DNA of 64,000 nucleotides from Heterobilharzia americana (lineage: Eukaryota > Platyhelminthes > Trematoda > Strigeidida > Schistosomatidae), in the NCBI GenBank assembly GCA_944470555.2, contig OX104127.1:44505934-44569933 (forward strand), given 5' to 3'. Both the position numbers and the translations under genes were made by a program. Under the pieces are notes generated by a model. It searched no databases, had not been told where the DNA came from, and worked only from the letters and a program-made list of their open reading frames with translations. Shown piece by piece: positions 50,746 to 62,272 of the stretch. The stretch's first letter is position 1; every line of letters starts with the position of its first letter.

Positions 50746-53220
50746 CTGAAGTCCAGATACGTGTTGGAATGTGTCTGTTTTCTGTAGCCGGTAGTACCCA
50801 ACCCACCCTCTCTCTTTCGTTGTATCCTGTAATCTAAGATAGGTAATTCTTCTTGTTCATTTTTAACCTCGTAAGTGAACTGGATTGAACATACTACTGA
50901 GTTTATATAGCATCAGCAATCTAAAACAATTTTAGTTGAACGATTTCTAGTGATCCTTTCAAAGCATCTGACAGAGGAATATTAATGGCAATTAACTCCA
51001 ACATATCAGATAATCAAGTCATGATTTCTGTTTTATAATCGCACTTTACTATTGATTTCATTCTGATATCATCTGATACATATATGTGTGGAGTAAATTT
51101 TTAATGAAAAGTTTATCCATAGTGTGTGGATACTTGAACAGGAAGCTTCACATTCCACCCCTGATGGTCAATCAGTCCCACAGAAAACAGAAGATAAGAT
51201 AGCAAAAGGTGTATTGTAAATCAAACTAATTACAAAATACAACAATTTATCATATGATGACAGTGACCTTGATTATTTGAAGGTCTTTTCAGAAGGGTAT
51301 TTCCCATTGATTTTTCTTCTTCAATCAGTCTAATAATTTACACATATGATCACATGTCTTTTCTCTAAACTGTGAAATAGAATGATTGGTCATGAAAGGC
51401 TTCATGGATGTAGTGTTTTTTTGAAGCATCTGGAGAATTTTATTGGACAACATCGCAGATTTTGTTGAAATTTATGAATGTTAGTTAAAATAAAATACAA
51501 GAGAATGTGAATGCAGCAGAATTCGGTATACTTATCTGTACAATCCGGTTACTTTGCACTGTCGAGTTAGGTAACCTTAGTTCATTTTCTATTCCCGTCA
51601 GTTTCTTCCCCATAAGACTATCGATTATTAGAAATATTAATTGACATCCCCTTTGAAAGTTTCATGTGAATATAATCCTTCTGTGCAAATTAGGCGTTTC
51701 GTTTTCGTATTGTAGTGAGGACAGGTGGTTTATCACACTAGAATACTAGAGTATTATGATAATTTAACTCTGTTGGTAATCAATAAATTATTGAATATTG
51801 ATTTTTTTTTCACTTGTTTAAAAATGCACGGTTTAAAAAAGTCTAGCTAACAACATTGACTGGAGAATATGAAAGCAGCTCTAATGGGTAAGCGTTGCAG
51901 AGCGATCATAATAACACCTTTTCATTATTATTTACTTATACATGTTTATAGTTTATTTGTAATGATAGCGGGTTGTGGATGCATTGCACCTTTAAACCCT
52001 TACTGTTATTTTTACATGGAATCTACCAAATAACTTTACTTATTTATTATTCTTTTCAATTCCTTTATTAGGAATTAACGGATATCATAAGCAATTTAAT
52101 TATTGAACTGCCTATTTCACGTGGATATATTTTTCGGCTTTTTCAAAGAAATCTCGGCTAAAAGCAAGTTATACTTCAGACATATTTGATCATGAAAAAG
52201 ATATTTAATTATTAGTTTATACCACTGATTATTTCCTCTTCCGACCTCATTTAAGATAAAATGAATCCAAAGAAATCATACTTTTAACTATCTTCATAAT
52301 CTTATTCAGAAAATGTAAACTCCCTAAAAATATGTAACGAAAGTGTATATTAGAGATGAATAATTCAATAACAAGATAGTTTTTAAAATAATTTATTGTT
52401 TCCTCTTTTGTTGATTAACACCTAGTCTTATACTAAATCGTCTCGATATATGAACTTGATTTATGCCTTCCTCTATGGCTATTTGTATCTATCATTTTTA
52501 CGGAAATAAAATCAATATATCGATTAGAATATTATAACTATCACCTTAAAAGTCTAGTGGTATTGGTGGTTGTCAATAATTGAAATCTGCAAACTGTTCA
52601 TAATAAGTGAGCTTATAGAGAAAAGTAAAAAATCAATGGAATGTAAATGAATGGTAGGAATGTAACAAATTGGAACCAGTGCTGTAGCTGTACTCCGTAA
52701 CATGGTTTTGAATCTTATAAGGTACATCAGTTCCCTACATTTTGAAAATACAACCAGCTGGGAAGTGCCAACAAACATGAAACCTAGTTCCACAGCGTCC
52801 TGACTCTTACTTCCAACCCTCTAACATTAAACAAAATTTGAACCATGATGCTATCTCATAGACTGGTGAATTAATTACATAAAAATCAATAAAGCTCGGT
52901 CAGCACTCAGAACTAGACAACATGAAGTGGATTACTGTCCAGTGACTGACTAATTAATGTACTCTAGAAGGATATTTCACTTAAAACTGATACAAATCGC
53001 ATTGATAAAAAGCATAAAATTCACTATAAATGTGGCATAGATTGCGGTGCTTTATCGACCGAAATAAACTACTCATGACATTTATTTTTTAATATTTGAA
53101 CGTTTCAGAAGTCGCTATCAGTAACTGAATAACTTTTTACTTGTAATAGTCAGTAATCTACTATCTATCATTAAGAGTTTACTAGTCATTGGTTCTCTTA
53201 GTTTTAAGAAATTCCTCTGA
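50746..53220. other. No recognisable feature
   Basis: Very AT-rich, particularly 51.7-52.5 kb; no gene, SINE or PLE motif found. Confidence 0.45.
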
Positions 53221-53224
53221 AGCA

Positions 53225-53545
53225 TGATGTAATCCATGGTGTTTGACCTCATTTTACGGGGATCACAATACCGACGCTGATGGGTGCTAGGTGAAATGAA
53301 AATCTGGATCATGGGAGGATTCAAACCAAGCGTATCATATTTACCGGCCTGGTGACCGACTGAACTGAAAGAGCCAGGTGAAGACCAGACTTTGTTTCAC
53401 TACAGTCCCTAAAGATTTTTCCGACTGCCATTTGAATTCTTGCCACCGCCTAGATTTTCATTTTACTTTCGATCACCACCCAGTATACATACAAGTCTAC
53501 TAAACCACGGCTACCTTGGATAGTCAAACTGACTACCACATATGA
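53225..53545 (-). mobile_element. tRNA-like SINE, decayed
   Basis: Same family as at 24.2 kb: on the minus strand a degenerate tRNA-like head at about 53,305-53,375 (CAGTTCAGTCGGTCACCAGG, B-box-like GGTTTGAATCC) with the characteristic AATGAAAATCTGG flank, and body sequence to about 53,545 (ACTGGGTGGTGATCGAAAGT). Confidence 0.65.
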
Positions 53546-56500
53546 CGTAAAACATGTTAATTTTATATGCCTTTCTGAAGTACATAGGACAAAGAGCTGT
53601 AAATATTCGAACTCGAGAAAGTCGACAACATCAATTGCTTCATTGTAATTTCACAGTCGTGATTAGAAATGAAGGTGAATCAAATGGTTCTTAAGAAGGA
53701 GATACTTATCAGAGCAAAAACACCCTCCTAGGTGTTGATTAGAATTTATAGTCCACTCGAAGACATGAAAGTTAAAAATGCTTCCTGGTGGTGATTCATT
53801 TCACTAGTTGACATCATCTATAACCTTAAATACCTTTTTCCTCTGTATTAATAAAAGGAAATTTAATTGACATTGAAGGCAGAATTCGAATAAAATACTC
53901 TACTTCTTTTCAGTTAGCCACAATGGTCACAACAGGCGGCTTCGTTGGAGTCTCGCGTACTAATCTGGAAGTTTTTCCCCATCCTATATTACTATTATAC
54001 CGAAATGGTTTCCAACTTTCTGAGAGTATTCATGTATTAAACTAGCTGAAAAGAATAACCGATTCCTTTACGCCTAAAAAGATGTCACACTGATAAAAGT
54101 GACTCAGTTGTTCGTCTTCATTTTTTAACTCTGTTGACTGTAAACACTTAACTCTTTAATGTTATGTCTCATTCTCTATGATGATACACCATTGACTTAC
54201 TGTACCTCTCATCAATAAGCCACATTTAGTCACGTGATATGACTTATTCAGATAGGTTTCCACTGAAAATCCCAGCTGGTTACCTGATTAGTGATTGGAA
54301 TTCCCTAGGTATACAGAGATCTTAGTTAATGAATACTTAAGTAAAAGATGATTTTACAGTCAGTCTACATAACAATCAGACAAAAAATGCACTTGACACC
54401 AATCCTCCCATCCTCTATAGTGGAAGTTTTCTGGAATGCTTTGAAGCCAAAATAGAAAGAAGCACAATTCCACACTTCAAGACGTTATAAAATCTATACA
54501 GTACCGAATGGAAATATAGTTCTCTAATAACTACTTGCCGCCATGTCAAAAAGTGCTCACTGCCGACCTTTAATCCAGCATCGTTCATTTGATGCTGCCA
54601 AGCAGTGGAATTCAGGACTTGAGTTTTGTCGTATATGTAACCCGCTATCTGAATATTTTGACACCTCAGAGTATTGGTGACCTCGTTCATTTTGGTGTGC
54701 AGTATTCAAACATCTTTTCAAACAACACGAAACTATCGTGCATAAGAGTTGAAGGCAATATCATGATTTCTAAGCAAGGGGTTAAGAAACCAATCCGACG
54801 ATTCCTTCACATCATCAACGAAATGCATAAGAATACCATAAGATTCACTTTTAATTGATTTTACTGTGATACATACAGTGGAAATAGGTTGGAGCACTTC
54901 CGATGAACCCTAAGAGGAATAGTCTGTGCAACATTGAATTGCTCCAGGTTATTTATCTACTGTTAATACATTCTGAGGACTACTTTGATAATTTTCAACA
55001 CGTATATTGTTGTCTTCCACATGTCCCTATTAATCAAGTCTTACAGTCCAGCGTAACGGAATACAGAGCCATCTGGTGTCTAGTTTCAACTCTTCATAAT
55101 TCATCATGTTAATGCCCATGCTTCTTAGATAAGTGTTCATTGGGTTGATGAAATAAAGTAAGCAAAAATGAAATAAAGAAGAATATCGGAATTGATTTTT
55201 CTAATACAGTTAAAAGGAATCGAAAGATACAGAAATTGAAAGCAAGTTTAATAACAAAAGCATAAAGTAAGGACAATGTATGAAACGAAAAGCAGCCGAA
55301 GTTTATGCAAAACAAACCCGAGAATATAAACACTCAAAACTATCTGTACAATAGGCAATATATTGCTAAGATATACACTGAGAACTAATTTGTTTTCAGA
55401 TCTGCTTAAATCAATTATCAATATGAAGGTCTACTAACTGGATTATTCCAGAATTTAAACTAATTTGGTCAATAAGAATCTAATCCTATGTAACTGTATT
55501 TGTGTGTATACGTGTAGATGTTGAGTCGTTGAATATTGTAGTGACTGAAATAGCTACTTGAGTGAAAACTAGGTGTAGTCGTAGGAGGATAGGTTGTTGT
55601 CAATTAGTCAGTCAGAAAGTCCGTACCGACATGGGGCCTGGCACTATTAGTCAGAGTTGCCACATCTCACACAAAGAAATATATCAAGATATATAGTAAG
55701 GCGATGAGAGAAAAAGAAACACTATGCATGTAATCATAGTGGCTAAAGGATATAAAACTTAAAAAATGGATTGGACCAAACAATAAAATATGATATTATG
55801 TCTAAAATGTATGTAAGGCATGAAAAAATGTTTGATTTTGAATCGAATCACTCAGAATCTCGAAAGATTAGTTTTGGTTATCACGTGGATCCCAACCTGG
55901 ACGTCTACAATCGCCTTGATACTACTGCGACCAATTGTGAGATACCTCGTTGACTGGTGGTATGCTTTAGTTCAGCCACCAGATACTTTTCTTCCAAATC
56001 AAGCTTACTTCAGTTAATATAACTGATTGGGGCAGCCGATAACTACAGATGAGTGGCTAATGTCAAAGTTACTTTAGTCGATGAAGGCTTATAACCTGGC
56101 CAAATAAATTGCCTCAGCTTAACTTACAAATCTTACCTTGATGTTCGTCACCTAATGGCTTTACCACACACCACCAGTTAAAAGTAAACAATAGTCAAAC
56201 GCCTCGAGCCTTCTTGTATTGTCCACCTTTGATGTTCATACTCCACAGCTGTATATTAATGAGTACGAAGTGAGCTGCTGCACATTATAGTCAAATTTCA
56301 GTAGGCAGTTCGATACCTCACAAGTGCTGTAGGTAGAGAGTATGTTGGCAAAAATTAATTAAGCTTACTATAATCATACAGAGATTCCATTTCCCGCCCA
56401 ACTACCAAGGGTGAGCCAGACTCCTGAGTTGGCAGAGTGGTCGGTACATTCATATAACCCAGTCTTTATTGTCTATCAGAGAAGGTAACAACTCAGACCA

Positions 56501-57439
56501 ATCTTAATATAGCCATTCGTATTTGTGTGGTGAGAAAGGCATCCTATACATTCTTGAATCGTCACTCAACATATTTGGAAGGCTATACACTTTTTCAGTG
56601 TCCTCCATTTAACAGTTTTCTCATCTGGGTTTGCGAATTCAACTGCGTAATCTTCCATGATGAGATGAATCCGTGTAAATACTACTAACAAAACGAGACA
56701 AGAAAAACTATTCTATAACCCATTTGTCGATAATATTTTATGATAAATATTTTTTCGGTGATACACTGTCCGCTTTCTCCAGCTGTTGTGAGTAAATCTT
56801 ATACGTAAATACCAACTGTGTATGCTAAATAAAGATTAATATATGACCGAATGAAAATCCATGTCTAATGATATAACAGAAATCCCTTCCAACTTCAATA
56901 TACACTAATGATTCTAGGTATTTTAGAAACTGGCAATAGAACTAGGGGTTACTTGGCACATATCATCAAGCTGTTTCAATAAATTACACTATACTTAAAT
57001 TAGAAATCAATAAAAATGGTTACAATCAATCTGGATAGACAAGCAGCACACCAAATATCTTCAGTGGTTTATAGTTTTCCTTGCAAAATGAAGGTAAAAT
57101 ACAGATGTTTTAGCAAAGAAAATTTCCTTTCCGATGGTTTTTCTTATTCGAGTTGTACAATGATATTTATAAGTATCAGAGACAGATATCGGTCTGTTAT
57201 TATTCAGTTGTGCCATGTGATCAGTATAGTTTTCAAGAGAAGACATAAAAAGTTGTCTCTAAAGACAGAAGAAAATTCCTACTCTGACTGTCGGGTAAGG
57301 TTAATGATTGAGGCATTTCGGAAAGTTAAGGGGAGTGAAGAGTGAATATTTTATTCTTGCTTTAGAAAGTGCTCATACTGAATAAATCAAGGCTGAGTAA
57401 GGTTTGTGGCTTACTAACTCACGTTGAACTGAAGCCAGC
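53546..57439. other. No supported gene
   Basis: Frames of 60-109 codons occur (54,415-54,690 minus; 54,589-54,858 plus; 57,016-57,345 plus) without recognisable domains. The 57,016 frame lies immediately upstream of a PLE remnant and could be part of it. Confidence 0.4.
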
Positions 57440-57875
57440 CTGGTGTGAAAATGTTTGTCACACTCGCATCAATCAAGAGAGATGCAGTATCCAAGAGGAT
57501 AAGCACGAGAATCAAAGAAACATTGAGAAGAGGTTTTCCCGCTGCCAAACTTGTATCAATATACAATATCCCATGTCCACTTAAGCAGTCAAAACTGAAT
57601 AATTACTCTGCTCATGTCACCTCCTGTTATATTTATGAACTCATATCCACTTGTGGTAGCAAGTGCTGTTGAAGGAGTTAAAGTGAGGCGTTCATTCGGT
57701 TCGCTGAGCATATCCCCAGGAGTCTGTGCTTGAAAAGAAGTGAAATTCTAACCAGTACAGTAGCCAGACACCTCATAGACACAGGACATCAGAGTGGGAC
57801 TCCCAGTACTTTTAAGATACAGATGTACATAAAATGTCCAGATTACTGTGTTTCGCCTTCAGCTTGAAGTCTGCA
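57440..57875 (+). pseudogene. Penelope-like element, RT end and GIY-YIG endonuclease
   Basis: Plus-strand frame: KRDAVSKRISTRIKETLRRG, FPAAKLVSIYNIPCP (RT-endonuclease linker), LNNYSAHVTSCYIYELISTC, a damaged YIG core, then RFAEHIPRSLCLKRSEILTS, TVARHLIDTGHQSGTPSTFK and CPDYCVSPSA. This is the YIGRT-type layout. The GIY-YIG core tyrosine region is lost at GSKCC and a TGA. Confidence 0.8.
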
Positions 57876-58019
57876 AACAGAAGGAGAATGTGGTTAACCT
57901 CTCTCTGACTTCCTTGGTGACTATAATTTGATCCTGTCATCTCAATTGCGTAATCATTTATTAATTATTATTTTCCCTTTCTTACATCTCGTACCTCTTT
58001 ACAATTAATTCTCTTACAC

Positions 58020-58448
58020 ATCCGAATAGACATCCGCATACGAGTCTATTTGCCAACAGAGATCGAATAATTCTATACAGCAAAACAACGGAGAATTACA
58101 AGTGCATCAACAAATAGTTACAACTAATACCCGTTGTACAAGAGGTGGCTCTTGTGCGTCAATAGCCTAGTTGATAACGCTTTGGCGTTTCAAGCGATGC
58201 GTACGAGGTCGGAGTTTCAGTAAAGACAACATCACTCAGCACTGGGGTGCAGGTACATCCATCTGACGAGTGAGTCCCGAATAGGACGAAACGCGCATCC
58301 TGGATCCCTGTGCTAGCCACAACCAAGTAAATTACTATAATAAATATTCAGGCAATATCGAGACATCCACATAGGAACCGATTTGCCAAAAGAGGTCAAA
58401 CAATTTGATACAGTATAACAACGGAGAATTACAAGTATGTCAACAAAT
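58020..58448 (+). mobile_element. Smα-like hammerhead SINE, 1.3-mer, with 14-bp TSD
   Basis: The 14-mer TAATTCTCTTACAC stands at 58,006-58,019 and again at 58,449-58,462, enclosing 429 bp. Inside, one full unit (body, tRNA-like head GTCAATAGCCTAGTTGATAACG, decayed B-box, hammerhead at about 58,255-58,308, AGCCACAACCAAGTAAAT) is followed by the start of a second unit. The ACATCC repeats at 58,030 and 58,363 give a period of 333 bp, close to the 335 bp known for Smα. The direct repeats look like a target-site duplication from retroposition. Confidence 0.85.
58255..58308 (+). ncRNA. Hammerhead ribozyme, probably inactive
   Basis: CTGACGA (58,263-58,269), stem II GTCC/GGAC, GAAA (58,288-58,291) and an AUC cleavage triplet are all present. 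A 4-base insertion (58,270-58,273) separates the core from stem II, and the first stem-I and stem-III pairs are mismatched. Confidence 0.65.
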
Positions 58449-58462
58449 AATTCTCTTACACG

Positions 58463-59300
58463 TTATATATATTGTCATTGATTTTGTTGTACAACTTGAG
58501 TTCGTCGATTTCCTAGTTTGAAAAACCTTACTTCCCAATAACCACTGTACTTCTAGACTGTGTGCAGCTGCGGAGTATCGGTGAAACAAAACGACGATAT
58601 TCTTTTATTCTACAAATCTCGTCCTTCTTGCTTCATCCAAATTTATCAAGGTATTTAAATGCATGGATTTATTCAATATTTTCTTAAAGTTACTGACCAG
58701 TTGTTCTGGATCATATCTATAAATCTCACCCTCGTGCGACAGCAGTGAAATGATAATGATAACAAAGTCAATGTGGTCTTCGTTCTAAAAGAAAACCTTT
58801 CTGTACTGAAAATTTGAAGCTTTTATTCTGATTGCTCGATCAGAATAACTTAATGAATTCGATCGTACTTCCTGCTCCTACAGGTTAAACTCAAAACCTA
58901 AAGAAAACCACATCAAAGATAACTTAGTAGATGAACTGAAAATCTCGACCAAGAACCCTTATTTTCCTGGAAATAGTTTTTAATATGATGCCTAAAGGAT
59001 AACATCCTGATTAGAAAAATCTCCACAACTTACAAAAGCTATAAAAAAAATAAGCCATCCACTGTTCTTATACAAGCTCAGTCGTTTGACGAACCATGAT
59101 TTCCGTTTTCTTTAAACTATGGATCTGATCGCAAGATAGCGTTAAGTTGACCCCGTTACCTGATAATTTATTTTTCAGTCTACTTGCTGTCGCTTACAAA
59201 AACACAGATGCATGAAACCAGTAAGAAGATTGTGAAAAACAGTCACTTTTGTGCAAAGTAGACAAACGATAATCTGTTATGGTGTGCAGTAAGGTTGTCT
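58463..59300. other. No recognisable feature
   Basis: Nothing supported. Confidence 0.4.
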
Positions 59301-59347
59301 AGATCCTTAAAAAAGCTGTAAATCCACGATATCTTTCACAACCAATC

Positions 59348-59407
<60 letters not shown>

Positions 59408-59470
59408 TCCTTAAAAAAGCTGTAAATCCACGATATCTTTCACAACCAATCATTATATATATATATATAG
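59301..59470. repeat. Tandem duplication of 50-bp unit plus (TA)n
   Basis: The segment AGATCCTTAAAAAAGCTG... to CAACCAATCATT at about 59,301-59,350 recurs identically at about 59,405-59,454, each followed by (TA)n: about 54 bases after the first and about 17 after the second. Confidence 0.95.
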
Positions 59471-60981
59471 GCTTGTCAAATTATTTATATGAAAACTTAC
59501 GAGGAAGATGAATTAGGTCATTAAGAAATGTAAGAAGAGGAATTATGGAACAAGGAAATAAAAACCAGCAGATGGTATTGCGGTGGCGTAGCACTTTGAG
59601 ATCATTACTCAGCAATATGTATGTCATATGTTGAAAGCATAGATGATGATCTCAAGGGAAGTGTCTCACTTTATAAGAGATACGTCATTATGCATAAAAA
59701 GCTTAATCATGCTATATACTTGCTGAAGAACATGAACACAATTCAAAATCACATTAACCTTAATTGTGAAGAAGACAAGAAAAACCAGACATATTGCTTA
59801 GTCGACTAGATAATGGTTCGATCAAAAGGTCGATCTATAGGAAGCTCACATAGACAGGGCAATATCTTAGTTGCCATATCTACCATCCAGTCTAGAATAA
59901 ACATGGTTTAACTAAATGCTTATTAATTTAAGAGGGTTGATGGCATGATGATGGTAGATCAAGCCAAGTTACTGATGGCAACATTGATACGGAATGGTTA
60001 TCCGTTAAAAGTTGTCATCAGGAGCTAAAGCTGTGCAGTACATAAACCTGTTCAGTGTTTAAGTCTGTTTGCCATTTAGAGGCGATTTAAATAGTCTCAT
60101 TGTGACGAAAAGACTCAGATCAGCCAACCATAAAACATATTATGCCACCAAGATCATCATTGTACAGAAGATAAAGTCCATGTCATAACACACAGAACAT
60201 TGTATCCCACCTAACTATGTTTATTAATTTACACATATGTTGGACACAAACAATTAGAGGAAAGTAATCGACAGTTGCAGGCGACAGATGTTCATCTTCA
60301 TCTATTACCATTACTTTTTACTATCTACACTGAGGTTGGAGGTCAGTAACTGACCCTACTTCTCATGTGTGTATATATATTTCTGTGACGCAGAACACAT
60401 TACACATCATCTCCTTCCATCCATAAAGTTATCTGTCTCCACCTTAGTGGGTCATTAGTCCTGACATAGTTTCATTCCGTTCCATGTTTTTATAAGTTTT
60501 TGTGTTATACTACTGTTCTTTCCTTGATGGATCATCTGTTCTTCACTCTACCGATTATAAAATTCTGTTCTAAGCCTTCAACGTTCCACACTTCTCACCT
60601 TTTCTCTTGTTCCATCTGCAAACTACTGTCATGTGAACAGTTTTCTTTCATTTCTGATTTTTCAGAATAAATTTTTTTTGAAAAAAGATGTTTTCTGTAT
60701 GAAACAAAGCAGTTTTAACTTTACACTACCGTATTTTCATTTTGAGAAAAGAGCAAGAAGAAGTAAACAGCTTAAAATCAAACACAAGACGCTGTTATTT
60801 TTTCTCCCATTAGAAATATCTTTCAAGTGTTTTGGGCTTTCTTCCACATATTTCCTAAGGCACCAACCAGTAAACATTTTCTAACTTTTGACTTGGACTG
60901 CAGCTTCTGTGTAAGTTGTTCAAAATTTTTACTACCTCTCTTATTTTTCCCTCTCATCCTCTCTTTTCTTTTCTCTTTCAG
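59471..60981. other. No recognisable gene
   Basis: No supported feature except a long pyrimidine tract at 60,939-60,981 ahead of the candidate exon. Confidence 0.4.
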
Positions 60982-61069
60982 GCTGTCACCAGAGGTAAAA
61001 TTGTCTCCAATGAGCGAAAAGAAAAGCATCTTACCTGGCAAATATACTTTTTTCATCTTCTGTGGCTAA
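60982..61069 (+). CDS. Weak candidate terminal exon
   Basis: A 40-base pyrimidine tract ending TTCTCTTTCAG precedes GCTGTCACC. In one frame it reads LSPEVKLSPMSEKKSILPGK followed by YTFFIFCG and TAA (61,067-61,069). In another frame it stays open to 61,098. The acceptor is strong, but there is no homology or partner exon. Confidence 0.2.
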
Positions 61070-62215
61070 GTGAGAAGTTAATACTCCATCTTAATTGAAT
61101 CTGCTCATTTTTCTATCACATTGTTGATAATATTTCCTCGGGTTTTGGATTCGTGTTGGTTTCACCATCCATCCGGACTAAATAAACAACTTTGGTCGCA
61201 ATCACGTGTGACGTTATATGAATAAACTTCACTAAGACTGTTAATACCTCATTTCCGTCATAAAATTAATGACACAAGTGTTGGTTGGCTGTTCAGGTAG
61301 GACATTGTGTTTGGTATTGACCAATGGACCTTATATCCTTTAAATTATAGATCCATCCTTAGAAGCACTAGATGAAAATGTGTTGAACTGTTGTTGAAGT
61401 GCCATATCACCTGGTCGAATTAAGTGGAGGTCACCTACATCTACAATCATCCACACTAGCTAATCTACCATCATTTCAGAACGACGTTGTGCTCTACTGA
61501 AAGTTCATTTGGCTTAGATTAATTTAAAAATAAAAATGTTATATACAATGAGATGTAGGGTAAAATATAGTGAAAGCATATCTGAATGTATTTTGAGTGG
61601 ATTTTGGATAAATCAGTAAACATCTTCCTTTTCCTATAACGTACACAATTATTTTATTTATTAACAGAAACTCTGCAAAAGATTATAATAAGTAATCTGG
61701 AGTATGTCTTGATGCATATGGTTCACCTCTATATGGAGTCAGGTTTAACTGCAGAAAGTTGTATTTCAGAATACCATGAAGCTCAATCAAAGCTGCTTGA
61801 TTGCTAGAATAGTAACAATAGTTTGGAACACTAAAGATGGTGACGTTTTGATAATGACACAGGTCAGTGTCTTCCAAAAGTAGTTGATGTACTCAATTAA
61901 CTAGGGTTAAATTAATGACATGATTAAATATCTTCAAAATATCCTGTCGAAATGTATAACTTGGACTCCGGGGACTTATACCCTAGCTACCCCGTTCATT
62001 CGGATTAAAGCAAACCAAGTCACACATTGGACACAAATGGTGAACTTCTTGAATTCTGTCCAAGGCTCTTATACAATCAAGAGCGTCGACTGATGGTAAG
62101 AAACTACCATGCAGACAAAACTTGAGTTATCAAAGAAAAACGGCGAGAGGAGAATAATTGAATTAACCAGTAAAGTACTCCCGGATATAGCGTTACCATA
62201 TTTACGTAGATACTC

Positions 62216-62216
<1 letters not shown>
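61070..62216. other. No recognisable feature
   Basis: Nothing supported. Confidence 0.4.

Positions 62217-62270
<54 letters not shown>
62217..62270. repeat. (TA)n microsatellite
   Basis: About 27 perfect TA units. Confidence 0.97.
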
Positions 62271-62272
<2 letters not shown>

